64,000 nucleotides of DNA from Ulota crispa (lineage: Eukaryota > Streptophyta > Bryopsida > Orthotrichales > Orthotrichaceae): contig OY987245.1 in the NCBI GenBank assembly GCA_963920765.1, positions 1,566,727 through 1,630,726 on the forward strand, written 5' to 3'. The position numbers were made by a program, and so were the translations under genes. Of the stretch, positions 11,599 through 24,118 are shown piece by piece. The notes below the pieces were generated by a model. The model had not been told where the DNA came from and did no database searches. It saw nothing but the letters and a program-made list of their open reading frames with translations. How positions within the stretch are numbered: position 1 is the first letter of the stretch; each line of letters starts with the position of its first letter.

Positions 11599-11847
11599 AA
11601 CGTCATATTTGTTAACTTGGGAAAAATCGTACATTTTAGGACTTTCAGAATTTTGATATGAAGGTTTTAGATGGCCTCCTAAAACTTACATGTGTCCTCA
11701 CCGAAGAGGAGGAATTTGCAAGGGAAAAAATCTTATTGGTTCAGACTGAATCTAATACCTTCAAATTTGATTTAAAGTAACTTTTTGGGTTTCAAGTGGA
11801 ATACAAAGTGGGACACCTATTTTTCCCAAATTAACAAATATCAGGTT
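11599..11847. mobile_element. MITE, ACGTCATATTTGTTAA family, copy 1
   Basis: The left end AACGTCATATTTGTTAA is matched in inverted form at the right end (TTAACAAATATCAGGTT). The whole 249 bp is homologous to the copy at 13935-14201, including the central phrases ATCTAATACCTTCAAAT and ACAAAGTGGGACACCT. Non-coding. Confidence 0.65.
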
Positions 11848-11976
11848 CTTTGTATTTTGTGTGTGTTTGTGCATGTGTAGGTTTGATAATTACATATTGG
11901 CCAAGGGCCAAGGGCATTAAATTGAATTTGGGAGATGAAAAGACATTCTCAATGGACTTTATTGGATAGCTCTTAA

Positions 11977-12738
11977 CCCCTGAGCCTCTAGCAGGAAGTA
12001 TACTTCCTCTGGGGATTGGAAAATAGGTTTAAGGTAGCCTGATGTCCTTTTAAATTTAGTAGGGTGGTACAAGGGTTGCCTTTGAGTAGGGTCCGTGTGA
12101 TACTCAATCACTTCACAGGGTGTTTAGGCTGCTAGGGATTGATGTTTCATGAACAGTCTCTGTGTGAGAGTTACTAAGCGGTTTCAGGCGCCCGATGACC
12201 GTGTGCAACCGGTTTGCAGAAGCAAAACAAATTGTTGGCGGGGTGGGGGGATTTTGGTCGTGAAGGAGTAGCTGAGCGGGAGAGCCAAGTCACCGTGCTC
12301 CCACTAGTTTCCCTGTGACGTGTCGGTGCACTCCCGGTAGGTTTTATCTAGATACTGCAATTTGGGGGCAAATTTAGGGGTCTGGAATAGGTCAGATGTC
12401 TCTGGAAATTTGAGGGCACCCAGGTGACATACAGCCCCCCCACCATACAAAATTTCAGAGCCCTAAACCACATGGTCTAGGATTTCTTTCCCTAAAACAC
12501 GACTTCATTCATCAAAAAATGCAAAAAGAATCAGAATTCCACCAAGTTTGACCATTATAAAAAACAGACCCGTACGGTGAAAGTGATTACATTTGGGACG
12601 GGTGTACATGATCAAGTGAACTACTATTCCCAAAGGTCCATATCCACGGATCTCATTTTTTCAAAAAATAGAGGCTCTGGAGCGTCTGTGACCCTCAAAA
12701 ACCACCCAAAACCCAATTTTGAGCTGGGCGCTCAGGGG
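11977..12738. mobile_element. TTAA-flanked element (762 bp)
   Basis: It is flanked by TTAA at 11973-11976 and 12739-12742. The termini are CCCCTGAGC and GCTCAGGGG, inverted copies of each other. No coding capacity. It is one of several internally different elements in the window that share this kind of boundary. Confidence 0.6.
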
Positions 12739-12742
12739 TTAA

Positions 12743-13615
12743 CCTCTAAAGCTTTGAACATCCTTTTTTGGTAACATAGCAATTCTGGGCAACTCACTAT
12801 CAATGGGGTTATCATTTTCTTTCTTTGAAATTTCACACATGATGTATCCAAGGAGTAGCTTTAAGGCCCAACAAATTTCATAACTTTTCACTTCATGATT
12901 CAAAAGTTATTGCATGATATGTAGTTTTCTTTGCTTGGGGGCAGCCAGAAAACTTCTTTAAAAATTAAGTTTTTTGAATTTTTTTTTTGAAATTGGTTCT
13001 TTAGAAATATATATGTACTTGGGAAGCTTTGAATCATTCCAATTGATTAGCAAGATAAAATTTATGAGGAGATTTTGTTTGCAAGTAGTTATAGATTCTC
13101 TTCTCTAAAATAAACTTTGAAGTTCATTAATTTACTCAATTTTCAATGTTTTAGAAAAAGAACAAAACAAAAAGATGTAGATTGTTTTTTTCTTGACCTA
13201 TGAATAGAGTTTGATGTCCTCCTATTGTTCAAAAATTCGGAGTTTCAAATTAGTTTTCAAAGTGTGGTTTCAAATTGCTTGAAAATTAAATTTTTGAGGC
13301 ATTTTTGAAGGGCACTAGAGGCCACTCACTTGATGGCATGGGATTGGTTAGCATGCCCATGTTTTTGGACTATGTGCACGTGTCACTAGCTCCCTTCCTC
13401 CTCCAACAAGAAGATCATTTTGGGACACTAAATAAAGGTCAACAAGAAGATCATTTTGGGATAGAGGGAGTACAACATTACAACCATTGGGATTGGAATT
13501 TTTATTTCCATAATTGAGTTTGTAACAATTTAGTGGTTTGAATAATTCTCTACTTCTTTTTACTTACTACTTTTTTTCCATGTGTTTTACAATTCCAAAT
13601 GATTTGAAAAACTTT
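12743..13615. mobile_element. truncated TTAA-element relative
   Basis: It begins directly at the TTAA that ends the preceding element (CCTCTAAAGC). From about 12940 it is homologous to the elements at 34153-35072 and 48780-49765 (phrases TTGGTTCTTTAGA, ACTCTAAAATAAACTTTGAAG, CATGTGTT). Homology stops near 13610 and no right terminus is seen. Confidence 0.45.
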
Positions 13616-13934
13616 AAGTGTTTACCCAACTTGCTTTGAAGAAAAAATCCAAAAAATTACAACCATTTTGAAATTTTCTTCATATAAATATGACCTTGTG
13701 AAGTGCAGCTGCCCGGATTTTTGCAAAGACAAAAAATGGCTTTTTGTCAATTCAAACTTAAATATCCAACAATCTACATGGTGAAAACTCTTGAATTTCT
13801 TTTCAAATCTTTTGATACTAGTGTAGTGCAAGGTCTTACAACTACATTTGTTAAAAAAAGTTTTTTTCTAAAATTTGGTACTTGTACTAGAAATGGCAAT
13901 TTTGGAGCAGTTTTGGTGAAAATTTGAGCTTAGT

Positions 13935-14201
13935 AACGTCATATTTGTTAATTAGGTCCAAAGGATACTTTCTGGGACTTTCCAATTTTGAGGTGAAGGT
14001 TTTAGGTGATCACCTAAAACCAAGCTCAGCATTTTTTTATGTACACATGTCTTCACCTGAGAGGAGAAATTTGTGAGGGAAAAAATCTTAGTGGCTCAAA
14101 TTGAATCTAATACCTTCAAATCTAGTTTAAGGTAATTTTTTGGTTTAAGGTGGAGTACAAAGTGGGACACCTCTATGTCCCAAATTAACGAATATGACGT
14201 T
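13935..14201. mobile_element. MITE, ACGTCATATTTGTTAA family, copy 2
   Basis: The termini AACGTCATATTTGTTAATT and AATTAACGAATATGACGTT are inverted with one mismatch. The flanks are TAGT (13931-13934) and TAGT (14202-14205), a possible 4-bp target duplication. Same family as 11599-11847. Confidence 0.7.
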
Positions 14202-14308
14202 TAGTGCTTTAGGGCTTGATCAAGAACAATGTTCTCTGTGTAATATTAAAAGAATCATATAATACACTACTTTTTTTTAATAGACAAGTTATCACAACTA
14301 ATTTTTTT

Positions 14309-14712
14309 GGAGAAATTACAAATAGGGGCATGAAAATAAAAAATATTACAAATAGGGGCACACTTTCAAAATAATTTGTAAATATTTGTAACTTCTTTTG
14401 GTTTGAACATTGGTTGATTTAAATACATCACACTAAATGGTAGTTAGCTTTCAAAAAATTGAAACACCTCTCCAAATCAACCTAAATAAAGAAATTTTAA
14501 TAAAGGAGATAGCAACTTTTGGAGGAACTTGTAAGTTTTTTGGAAGTTAGCTAAAATTTAATGTGATGTGTCTAAATCAACCAATTTCTAAACCAAAAAA
14601 GTTACAAAAAATTCGCAAATTATTTTGAAAGTGTGCCCCTATTGTAATTATTTTGAATAGCGCTCTTATTTGAAATATTTTTCATTTTTATGCCCCTATT
14701 TGTAATTTCTCC
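14309..14712. mobile_element. MITE with long TIR (GGAGAAATTACAAATAGGGG family), copy 1
   Basis: The left end GGAGAAATTACAAATAGGGG is the exact inverse of the right end. Within both arms a second copy of the motif ACAAATAGGGGCA occurs, so the inverted homology extends to roughly 60-90 bp. Flanking T-rich 9-mers are similar (AATTTTTTT / AAATTTTTT), compatible with a Mutator-like 9-bp duplication. A second copy lies at 47285-47694. Confidence 0.65.
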
Positions 14713-14915
14713 AAATTTTTTGTACGTCTTCTTGTTTGCTCTCTAAAATGGGACACGAAGTATGTTTTCCATTTGCCTCAAATAGTATTGAAAAATTGTG
14801 TATTGGAAGATTTTTAATTTTCAATTTTCTTCACTAGAGAAGCTTTTTAAAAGAGGTTAGGAAAAAAAAACAAAAAAAAATTACAATGGATGGCATTGGG
14901 TGAAACGAGCATTAA

Positions 14916-15548
14916 CCCCTAAATGCCCAAGGCCTTTTTTGGCTTCTAGAAACTTGCTCTAAAATGAACAAAAAGCCAACATTTTGTAAGTTGTATCATT
15001 TAAAAAAAAACTGTAACCGTACAAATTCAAACTAGATATGTTAGATATCACATATGAAAAGAAAACACAACAATACCACTTATGGATTGAAAGATTCTAA
15101 CGTTTGATCAAGAGGGTGTTAAAAGTGTACAAATGACTTCAAGTCATTCAATCCTCTTTTCACATGTCAAATCTAAAATGTTGGTCACCAAAAAATATGA
15201 GGTTATAAGACATAACATACATAACTCCAATCCATTTAAAATTCTCTTTTACAATTCTTTTAAATGAATTTCTAGCATGAAATTTTCTCCAAGATCTAGT
15301 GTACTTGAGGCTCATTTTCATGAGCTCTCAACACTAAAAAAGTCAAGATTGCAATGGACACCCTTGCACAAAATCTTGAATTGAAAATTCACAGTTAATA
15401 ATTTTCAAAATCAAGTTTTTGATGCAAAAACTAGACTTCAAAAAGAATAGTTCTTAAATACTAAATACTAAAAATAGCAACTAAGTTAGGTTTTATTGAA
15501 CTTCAAAATATTGTCGGCACCAAAAAGTGGTGTCGGGGCATTTAGGGA
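14916..15548. mobile_element. TTAA-flanked element (633 bp), family F copy 1
   Basis: It is flanked by TTAA (14912-14915) and TTAA (15549-15552). The termini CCCCTAAATGCCC and GGGCATTTAGGGA are inverted. The interior matches the reverse complement of 45728-46376, for example GTTGGTCACCAAAAAATATG here against CATATTTTTTGGGTGACCAAC there. Non-coding. Confidence 0.75.
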
Positions 15549-15700
15549 TTAAAAAGATAACTTTTCTTAAGGAAATGCTAGACCCTCTTGATCTTCCCAT
15601 GAAAAGCTCTAGAGGGTCTAGGCCCTTTAGCAGCCTTCGACCGGGCTCCAATTCTCATCCAAGAGCTGGAGATCCAGCACATCCATGGAAATTGCCCCAA

Positions 15701-16065
15701 GGGCCGCTTCACACTATGACCAGCCAAGCCGAGAGGCCCTCAAATTGAGTGGCCAAACTTTGCCAAGAGGCCAAGAAAATCTGCTGAAAATAGACAATAA
15801 ATGTTGAAACTGACAACGATAAATGCTGAAATTGATGACCTCTCACCCATAGTTTGGGTCTCCATTTTTGCTAAACCCACACTTCTCTTTGAGAGGCCGT
15901 TAACCTTGAATGATAAAGTGCTGCCATGTAGGCAAATGGTGAATGACAACCTTTGGAGTTTGGCCCATAATGTGAAGGCTTGAGTAACCGAACTCTTGAT
16001 TTTGTGCAATCTGATTGGTGCAGACCGAAGGACTCTCGACCTTCGGCCATAGTGTGAAGCCGCCC
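15701..16065. mobile_element. MITE, GGGCCGCTTCACACTATG termini (365 bp)
   Basis: The left end GGGCCGCTTCACACTATG is inverted at the right end (CATAGTGTGAAGCCGCCC) with one mismatch. It is GC-richer than its surroundings. The flanks do not give a convincing target duplication. It lies 260 bp downstream of the hydrolase stop codon. Confidence 0.6.
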
Positions 16066-16323
16066 TAAGAAGTACTTCTTAAAATATCGTCAAGATGATT
16101 CAACGTTTAGGACTTTAGAGTTTCTTCACCTGTAATATTCACATAACCTCAGCATAACCTACGTGTGGGAGAAAATCAGTCTCAGCTACAACTAAATCCA
16201 TGTTCAAGAGTGGATGGAGTGAAACGAACAGTTTTACAAGCCTCGTAGATTAGAGGAATCAACGTCAGCAAAAGCAATCTAACAAGCACGATGCCACACG
16301 TTCTTCAAAAGCTAATCTTTTGT

Positions 16324-19314
16324 TTACACCGAGTTTGCGAAGTCGAGCAATGCCTTGTTCGCTTGCTCAGGAACCTCGTCATGAGGGCAGTGTCCAGCTT
16401 GAAGGCGCACCATGGTGGCTTTCGGATAAAGATTCTTGAATTGATCACACTTGGAGGGTCCCATCCAAGGATCAAGGTCACCCCACAGCAGCAGCATTGG
16501 GCAGGAAAGCTGGCTCACAAGTTTGTTGATGGTCTGGTTCGACCGCTTGAATAATACTTGCGTCATAAGCCTACATTTCAAAACATTCGATGTCCAATTC
16601 CAAATAAATCAGAACACTCCTAAACAATTCAAGGTTTTCTACTCTCTTATTACACACTACTGTAGAAGCGGGACCTCGCATGGGGATTCAAGAGTGTTAC
16701 TCAAGCCAAAACCTGGAGATTCATACAAGAGAAACCGTAGAAATGGAAAAAAATTAGGTTTCAAGCCAGTACCTATAATAGACCTCCCCAGCGTTTGGAT
16801 CAGATGTTGGTTGCACAATTGACTGCACTAAATAATCATCCACGTTCGTTTGATCTTTATAAACCTGCACGTGTCGTTGCCCATAGTGAAAAAGTCAGTA
16901 CTGTGAATGCTTCCTGGTAACAAGGGAATAGAGGTAGCCTATAACCATTAGGAACCTGATCTTATCTCCTATTGATTGTCGCCTGTTACCAACAGCTCCT
17001 CATTTCTTCCAACATACTTAGATGCGCTTTAATTAGGGTGTAAGCACGACTCAGCTATATGTCTAAAGCCACTAAATTTTGCACAGAAATTCATTTATTT
17101 ATCGTCCCTTCAATAGTGATCTACGATTTTCTCTTACAGACCTTAGCAACATAAACATTCACAAACTCGGAAGTAACTTGGGATTAGTGATGGATTTTTA
17201 TTGATTTTGGATCTGTTACAGCACCAGCAGAGAAGAGAAGGGCCGGCACGCTTACATTTTGGAGAACCGATTTAACACGTGCTGGCTGTTTGGCTTGCCA
17301 GAAGGCGATTAGTATACCGTACTTTTCAACTGTATTTCTAATAGGAGTGATAAGAATGCGTTTAAAGAGAGACTCTTCTAATTCAACCACACCCTTCTCT
17401 GGAGTCTCCTCGCCCAGCTTCTCTGCTGCATCCGAGTTTTCAAACTGGCCTGAAGCATTCAACAGCACCAGCCCTGAAACCAGGTTCGGATACGCAGCAG
17501 CCGTGCTCAAAACAGTGAACCCGCCGACACTGCAAGTGCCATGAAACCCATGATTGAGTGCATCTCACAAAAAGAAATTTAAATCCATTTCGTGAATGAT
17601 ACGGCATTCTGTAGGCCTATGTACAGTACTGTAAGAATATCATGAATTAAGTGTACATGTTCTTGATCACCATGTATTAGTGTCAGCTCACCAATTGTGG
17701 ACTGGCCATTTGATGCTTGAGTGACTCTTCACTCAAAAGCAGTGTCTTATTAGTGATCCTATATTTTCCAATTTAGCCCAATTTTCTCTTTTTGCTTACT
17801 CTATGAGTCAAGGGCATACAATGTTGGGGTTATGGATGACACGAAATAGTAAAGATAGTATATAGTATTCCATTGCATGTGGAATATCAAGGGTAAGGAA
17901 TCCATTTGCATAGAGTTCCTCGTCTGTGGACAAAAAAGGTCCTCCACTTACGATGCAAGTGTCATCCAAGCATGTGACGTTGGAAAGGATAAAAACTCTT
18001 TTAGGTTCTGTCACAATAAAAGTTGCTACCATGAAATATGCACTTACGTGAAATCAACGCAAGAATCAATGATAGATTAGGGTCCTATTACTTCAACAAT
18101 CCGTTACTGATTCATATATTATTCAAATAATTGCAAGTTTTAGTGTGTTGGAATCGTCTTGAAAATGGGGATAAGATCCACATCATACAACTCCATTACA
18201 ATAAGAGAAACCACTCAGGTGCCACGGCGATGGGTTCTCTACTGTTAACACACTTGTTAAGTCCAAGACAGAGTAATTAATAACCTGTTGCCTGCAAGAA
18301 CAGCCGGCTTGCCCACCACGTCCCTCACGAAGTCTGCAACTTGATCTCGCCAGACGTCGGCGTTATACTCTATCAACGCTTTCTCAGACCAGCCAAACCC
18401 TAGAAGGTCCATAGCGTAGACAGTATGAGTCTTAGCCAATTCTGGAATGTTATATCTGCGAAAATACAACAATATTCAGATCACCCCAGTTTTAAATGCC
18501 CAAATCCTATTGACAGCCGAGAAGAAAAACATTCCAAACTCGGACGGTAGTTATACTTGATGGCACGAGTAATTCATCCTGAGCTACCTCCAATGGAAAG
18601 CGGAAGCACCGAATCCGTGAATGAGTACAATGGGAGAGCCCTGGCCTTGCACTACGTAATGCACCTTATGGTCTCGCCATGTCCAAAAATTGTAGCCATC
18701 TTTCTTGAATGGCAACTGCTCCAAACCTAAAACAATGTAACAAAAGTTCAACGCCAACGTGGCAGTGCCAGTAACTGTTGCTTCGAAGGTGGGGACATTC
18801 TTACCCATTCGCGTACATTCGAATCCTCGTTATTCCATTTTTCTATTGAGAGAACACATAAACTTGAAAAAAGACCTAATAAATAAAGCTATGCTGAGGA
18901 TTAACAGTAGAGAGGTGTTGGTAAGGTACCAATCCGCAATTCTGAGCAGAGTTGATCGACATACCTGTCCTCGGAGGTGCCTCAGCTGCAGCAGTCTCCG
19001 CCATAGCCGCGAGTAACACTATCACACTGTCTCGCACAAACGCCCTCCTCTGGACCGTCAGCACACCTACAAAGTGGCAAATTCCAATTGGTCACATGCA
19101 CAGAGTTCAAGCACACAATTGCCCTTCACTGTTCAGCAATTCTGAAATGAAATCACTTACCAGCAAGCGGCGTAGTCTCAGCAGCTGCCTGAATCCTGAG
19201 GAGTCTCCTCCGAACGGGCAGGCGTCGGAATTCAGAGACGCCTCCTGTCGCAAGGAGAATTGAATGCGAAGGAGAACAAAAGGGTGAAGCCCAACTGCTG
19301 GCGGCTTGATGCAT
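16324..19314 (-). CDS. plastid-type alpha/beta-fold hydrolase, seven exons (392 aa)
   Basis: The deduced protein matches the plant chloroplast alpha/beta hydrolase exemplified by Arabidopsis At4g36530, recalled by its motifs. The substrate is not established here. Exons on the minus strand, 5' to 3': 19314-19161, 19066-18965, 18726-18588, 18455-18285, 17529-17256, 16864-16773, 16570-16324. All introns are GT-AG and the summed exon length (1179 nt) is exactly in frame. The start gives MHQAASSWASPFCSPSHS, a serine-rich, acid-poor N-terminus with an arginine cluster (RRLPVRRRLLR), typical of a chloroplast transit peptide. Active-site features: oxyanion motif HGFG (residues 122-125), nucleophile Ser189 in GNSVGG, acid Asp344 in GDLDPW, His371 in AGHCPHDE. 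Core motifs LLGFGWS and DPNAGEVYYR are present. The plastid DNA insertion begins about 330 bp upstream of the start codon. The locus looks functional. Confidence 0.9.
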
Positions 19315-19645
19315 GATTAGCGAGTCGTCGAAGGTGGCATGCGGTAGAAGAGGAGTAACTTAATTTATGCGTTGTCGGTGATTGTGGAACTGGGTGGGCT
19401 TGATGTTCGTCGAAGCTGTGTTGACAGGCCATGGGCGGCGCTGGTTACGGTGGTCGGGTGAGCTGGGCTGCGACGCCAGCAGTCCACCAGTTGGCCTTTC
19501 ATCCGCAGTCGCTCTTGCAAATGCGGTTGTCCACGAGCTTTGCAATCCCGAGGCGTGGATGCAGAACATGAGCATTTCTGGTACCTTTCAGGAATAGTCG
19601 TCGCGGTTGTAAGCTAATCAGTGGACACAGATGAGGCTTAACTGG
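19315..19645 (-). promoter_or_regulatory. 5' leader and remaining promoter of the hydrolase gene
   Basis: The sequence between the hydrolase ATG and the plastid insertion is GC-richer than average and has no clear TATA box. Only these 331 bp of native upstream sequence separate the gene from plastid DNA. Short open frames on both strands look like chance. Confidence 0.4.
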
Positions 19646-19670
19646 TGCCTTACCACTTGGCCACGCCCCA
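19646..19670 (-). pseudogene. trnQ-UUG: trnQ-UUG 5' fragment
   Basis: On the minus strand the first 25 nt match chloroplast tRNA-Gln: acceptor strand TGGGGCG, then TGGCCAAGTGGTAAGGCA covering the D-arm. The anticodon and T arms are absent because the plastid block ends here. Not functional. Confidence 0.8.
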
Positions 19671-19918
19671 TAAATATACACTACTAGTAAATACTTATAT
19701 TAAGATTTTGTCAATTGCTTTGTTTATTTTTTTATTATGAAATATTTTTTTTTTTTATTTAAAAAAAAAAAAAACAACTATTATTAAAAATATATAACCT
19801 CTTTGACACTAATAAAACCTATAGTAAGATATACCGAAGAGCTTTTTTTTTTATTAACTAATGAAAATTTTTTCATTTTTTATTAAATCATTATAATAAT
19901 TTTTATTGGAGAACATAA

Positions 19919-20095
19919 ATGCTAGCTATGTTTAATATTTATTTAGATAACACGTTTCATTTGAATGGTATCATTTTAGCTAAATTACCTGAAGCTTATG
20001 CTATTTTCGATCCAATTGTAGATGTAATGCCAATTATTCCTGTATTTTTTTTCCTATTAGTTTTTGTTTGGCAAGCTTCTGTAAGTTTTAGATAA
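19919..20095 (+). CDS. psbK: photosystem II protein K (plastid-derived copy)
   Basis: A 58-residue open frame begins [11 protein letters not shown] and ends in [11 protein letters not shown]. The conserved mature core [17 protein letters not shown] and the C-terminal membrane helix ([13 protein letters not shown]) identify PsbK, a small subunit of the photosystem II core. Family length is 55-61 aa. TGGAG lies about 7 nt before the ATG as a bacterial-type ribosome site. In its nuclear position it is unlikely to be expressed. Confidence 0.95.
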   Translation: MLAMFNIYLDNTFHLNGIILAKLPEAYAIFDPIVDVMPIIPVFFFLLVFVWQASVSFR

Positions 20096-20130
20096 TTTAA
20101 CATAATTGAAATTTTTTTTTATTATTTTAA

Positions 20131-20162
20131 AAGGCGAGGGTGATTTTTTTCACTTTCGCCTT
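20131..20162 (+). terminator. stem-loop after psbK
   Basis: Arms AAGGCGAGGGTGA and TCACTTTCGCCTT pair with one mismatch around a T-rich loop, 36 nt after the psbK stop. Plastid 3' stem-loops of this type stabilise transcript ends. Confidence 0.6.
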
Positions 20163-20340
20163 ATATACGTATAATATATTTATAGGAATATTTTTTACAT
20201 ATATATAAATTTATATATATATATAAGAATTTATTAAGTATTAATTATATTAAAATATTAAAAAAGGTCTAATTGGTTAATTTAGATTTTATTTAATTTA
20301 AGCATTTAATTAATTTTTTTAGATTTGTTTTATATTTTTT

Positions 20341-20626
<286 letters not shown>

Positions 20627-20688
20627 TTTTTTATATTATTGAAATTAGGAAAAAAATATAAATTTTGAAAAAAAAAAATTTTAGTTGA

Positions 20689-20776
20689 AGGAGAGAGAGG
20701 GATTCGAACCCTCGGTACAAAAAAAATGTACAACGGATTAGCAATCCATCGCTTTAAACCACTCGGCCATCTCTCC
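20689..20776 (-). tRNA. trnS-GCU: tRNA-Ser (GCU), plastid-derived
   Basis: On the minus strand: acceptor GGAGAGA, D-arm GCCGAGTGGTTTAAAGC, anticodon arm GGATTGCTAATCC with anticodon GCT, a long variable arm (GTACA/TGTAC around a run of A/T), T-arm GAGGGTTCGAATCCCTC. 88 nt, a normal class II tRNA, converging on psbI. Confidence 0.93.
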
Positions 20777-20955
20777 AACTAAAAAATAATAACACGCTGT
20801 AGAACTAGAAGTCTAGACAATAAGAAGATTTTATTATCTGTATTATTTGATTTTTATATGGATATATATGTACAAAATATAAAATGTAAATTTTTGTTTT
20901 AATAAAAAAAAAAGAAAAAAAAAATTTAACTAAGTGTTTTATTTCATTTTATTTG

Positions 20956-20986
20956 AGCCTAACCAGATACTGGTACTGGCCAGGCT
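20956..20986 (-). terminator. weak stem-loop 3' of psaM
   Basis: AGCCT...AGGCT with an inner CCAG...CTGG stem lies 35 nt beyond the psaM stop on the minus strand. Internal bulges make it weaker than the other hairpins in the block. Confidence 0.4.
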
Positions 20987-21020
20987 ATTTTTTTTGTAAA
21001 TAATTAAAAAACTAATTAAT

Positions 21021-21119
21021 TTATTGATACAAACTTTTAGCTAATCTTAAAGCTAAAATACCTGTTATAAAAGCACTAACAAGAGCTACAATAATTTGAC
21101 TGTCTGAAATTGCTGTCAT
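21021..21119 (-). CDS. psaM: photosystem I protein M (plastid-derived copy)
   Basis: Complete 32-residue frame [20 protein letters not shown] then [12 protein letters not shown], a single-helix photosystem I subunit. AGGAG lies 8 nt before the ATG. psaM is kept in bryophytes, ferns, gymnosperms and algae but lost from angiosperms, so it helps place the organism. An AT-rich inverted repeat at about 21158-21208 separates it from the oppositely oriented ycf12. Confidence 0.95.
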   Translation of the reverse strand: MTAISDSQIIVALVSAFITGILALRLAKSLYQ

Positions 21120-21319
21120 TTTTTTTCTCTCCTAAAAATCTGTAATATAAATAACAAATTCATTCAAAAAATTTATTTAATTAATAATTTATTAAATTTT
21201 TGAATGAATAGGTTTTCTATTATTGTACTGATCTTAATTCTATATCGCTATAGATATTTTTTTTTTAATAATTTTCTTAATTTCATAAAATCAAATTGAA
21301 AAAGAGAGGCTAAATCAGA

Positions 21320-21421
21320 ATGAATTTAGAGGTTATTGCACAGCTTACTGCTTTGGCTTTAATAGTTGGCTCAGGTCCTTTAGTAATTGCTTTATTAGCT
21401 GCACGTAAAGGCAACTTATGA
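21320..21421 (+). CDS. ycf12: photosystem II protein Psb30/Ycf12 (plastid-derived copy)
   Basis: Complete 33-residue frame [20 protein letters not shown] then [13 protein letters not shown], matching Psb30 (Ycf12), a one-helix photosystem II subunit lost from angiosperms. GAGAGG lies about 12 nt upstream. Confidence 0.95.
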   Translation: MNLEVIAQLTALALIVGSGPLVIALLAARKGNL

Positions 21422-21430
21422 TTTTATAAA

Positions 21431-21482
21431 CCATCTTCGGAAATTAAATACTTAAAAAAAGTTATTTAATTTCCGAAGATGG
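21431..21482 (+). terminator. stem-loop after ycf12
   Basis: The arm beginning CCATCTTCGGAAATTAAATA and its inverse ending TTATTTAATTTCCGAAGATGG pair over about 21 bp with one bulge, starting 10 nt after the ycf12 stop. A plastid-type transcript 3' end. Confidence 0.75.
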
Positions 21483-21555
21483 AGTTTAATGAAAAAAATA
21501 TTAAAAGTAAAAGTTTTTAAACAAAAAAAAAAAATTCTGTTATAATAGTTTCATA

Positions 21556-22205
21556 GCGGGTATAGTTTAGTGGTAAAAGTGTGATTCGTTCTATAATTAA
21601 CTTAAATATAGTTAAAGGGTCTTAAAAGTTATTTTAATTTTTTTGGACCAAAACTTTATTTCTAAATAAAATGTTTCTTATAATTTTTTTTTAAAAGAAA
21701 AAAGCAGAATTCCTATGATAGTAAAACCAAAAAAACAACACGGAATTTTTTTTATTGAGCTAAAAATCTATGGATAGAAATCCAAAATACTTTTTTTTCG
21801 TAACTAAATCTTTAATTAAATAAAAAAAAGAAACAAATTAAAGCAATTTAGCTTTAAAATAATAAGTTTAGTTTGCTAAATTTATTAATACTTTTATTAA
21901 AGCTCGGTAAAAAATATTTTCCTAATGATTTCTTTTACTAGAAATAAAGAATGAAGTAATTATAATTTTTTTTAATTTTGTAAAAGGATCATCTAAAAAG
22001 TTATTTAATAAAAAAACTAACATAGATGATATGAATCTATTGGAATACAATATAATAGAAAAAAAATTTCTAGTTCATAAAGGAGCCGTATGATATTAAA
22101 ATTTCATGTTCAGTTTTGAAATAGAGGCAATAATAAAATAAAAACGTCGACTATAACCCTTAGCCTTCCAAGCTAATGATGCGGGTTCGATTCCCGCTAC
22201 CCGCC
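21556..22205 (+). tRNA. trnG-UCC: tRNA-Gly (UCC) with group II intron, plastid-derived
   Basis: The 5' exon 21556-21578 (GCGGGTATAGTTTAGTGGTA...) and 3' exon 22158-22205 together fold as tRNA-Gly: anticodon arm TTAGCCTTCCAAGCTAA with anticodon TCC, T-arm GCGGGTTCGATTCCCGC. The 579-nt intron starts GTGTG and ends in ...CTATAAC, as expected for the group II intron found at this site in land-plant plastids. The discriminator base reads C. Confidence 0.92.
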
Positions 22206-22217
22206 TATTATTCTTTT

Positions 22218-22275
22218 CATTAAAAGCGAATAATTAACTTTCTTTATAAAGAAAGTTAATTATTCGCTTTTAATG
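22218..22275. repeat. 58-bp perfect palindrome between trnG and trnR
   Basis: Two 29-nt arms (CATTAAAAGCGAATAATTAA... and its exact inverse) with no loop. It may act as a 3'-end stem-loop for trnG or as a processing/recombination hairpin. Perfect symmetry in a nuclear copy is another sign of recent transfer. Confidence 0.9.
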
Positions 22276-22308
22276 TTTTAAAAAATACGAAAAAAAAACA
22301 ATTAATTA

Positions 22309-22380
22309 GCGTCCATTGTCTAATGGATAGGACAGAGGTCTTCTAAACCTCCAGTATAGGTTCGAATCCTATTGGACGTA
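22309..22380 (+). tRNA. trnR-UCU: tRNA-Arg (UCU), plastid-derived
   Basis: 72 nt: acceptor GCGTCCA/TGGACGT (one G-U), D-arm ending GGATAGGAC, anticodon arm AGGTCTTCTAAACCT with anticodon TCT, T-arm ATAGGTTCGAATCCTAT. All arms pair. Confidence 0.95.
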
Positions 22381-22472
22381 ATATTTACATTGAGAAAAAA
22401 GTCTAAGTAAAAAAATATTAAAAAACCTAAATTTAATATTTTTTTATTTTATTAAAATATTTGCTTGTTTTG

Positions 22473-22540
22473 TTTTTTAGTAAAAAGAAAAAAAGCCGAA
22501 AAAAAAAAAAATTTCGGCTTTTTTTCTTTTTACTAAAAAA
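22473..22540 (-). terminator. long stem-loop after atpA
   Basis: TTTTTTAGTAAAAAGAAAAA...GCCGAAA pairs with TTTCGGC...CTTTTTACTAAAAAA over about 30 bp, directly beyond the atpA stop on the minus strand. It lies between atpA and trnR. Confidence 0.8.
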
Positions 22541-22551
22541 TACTTAAATTT

Positions 22552-24084
<1,533 letters not shown>

Positions 24085-24118
24085 TTAATAATTTTTTGAA
24101 AAATAAAACTAATGAAAG

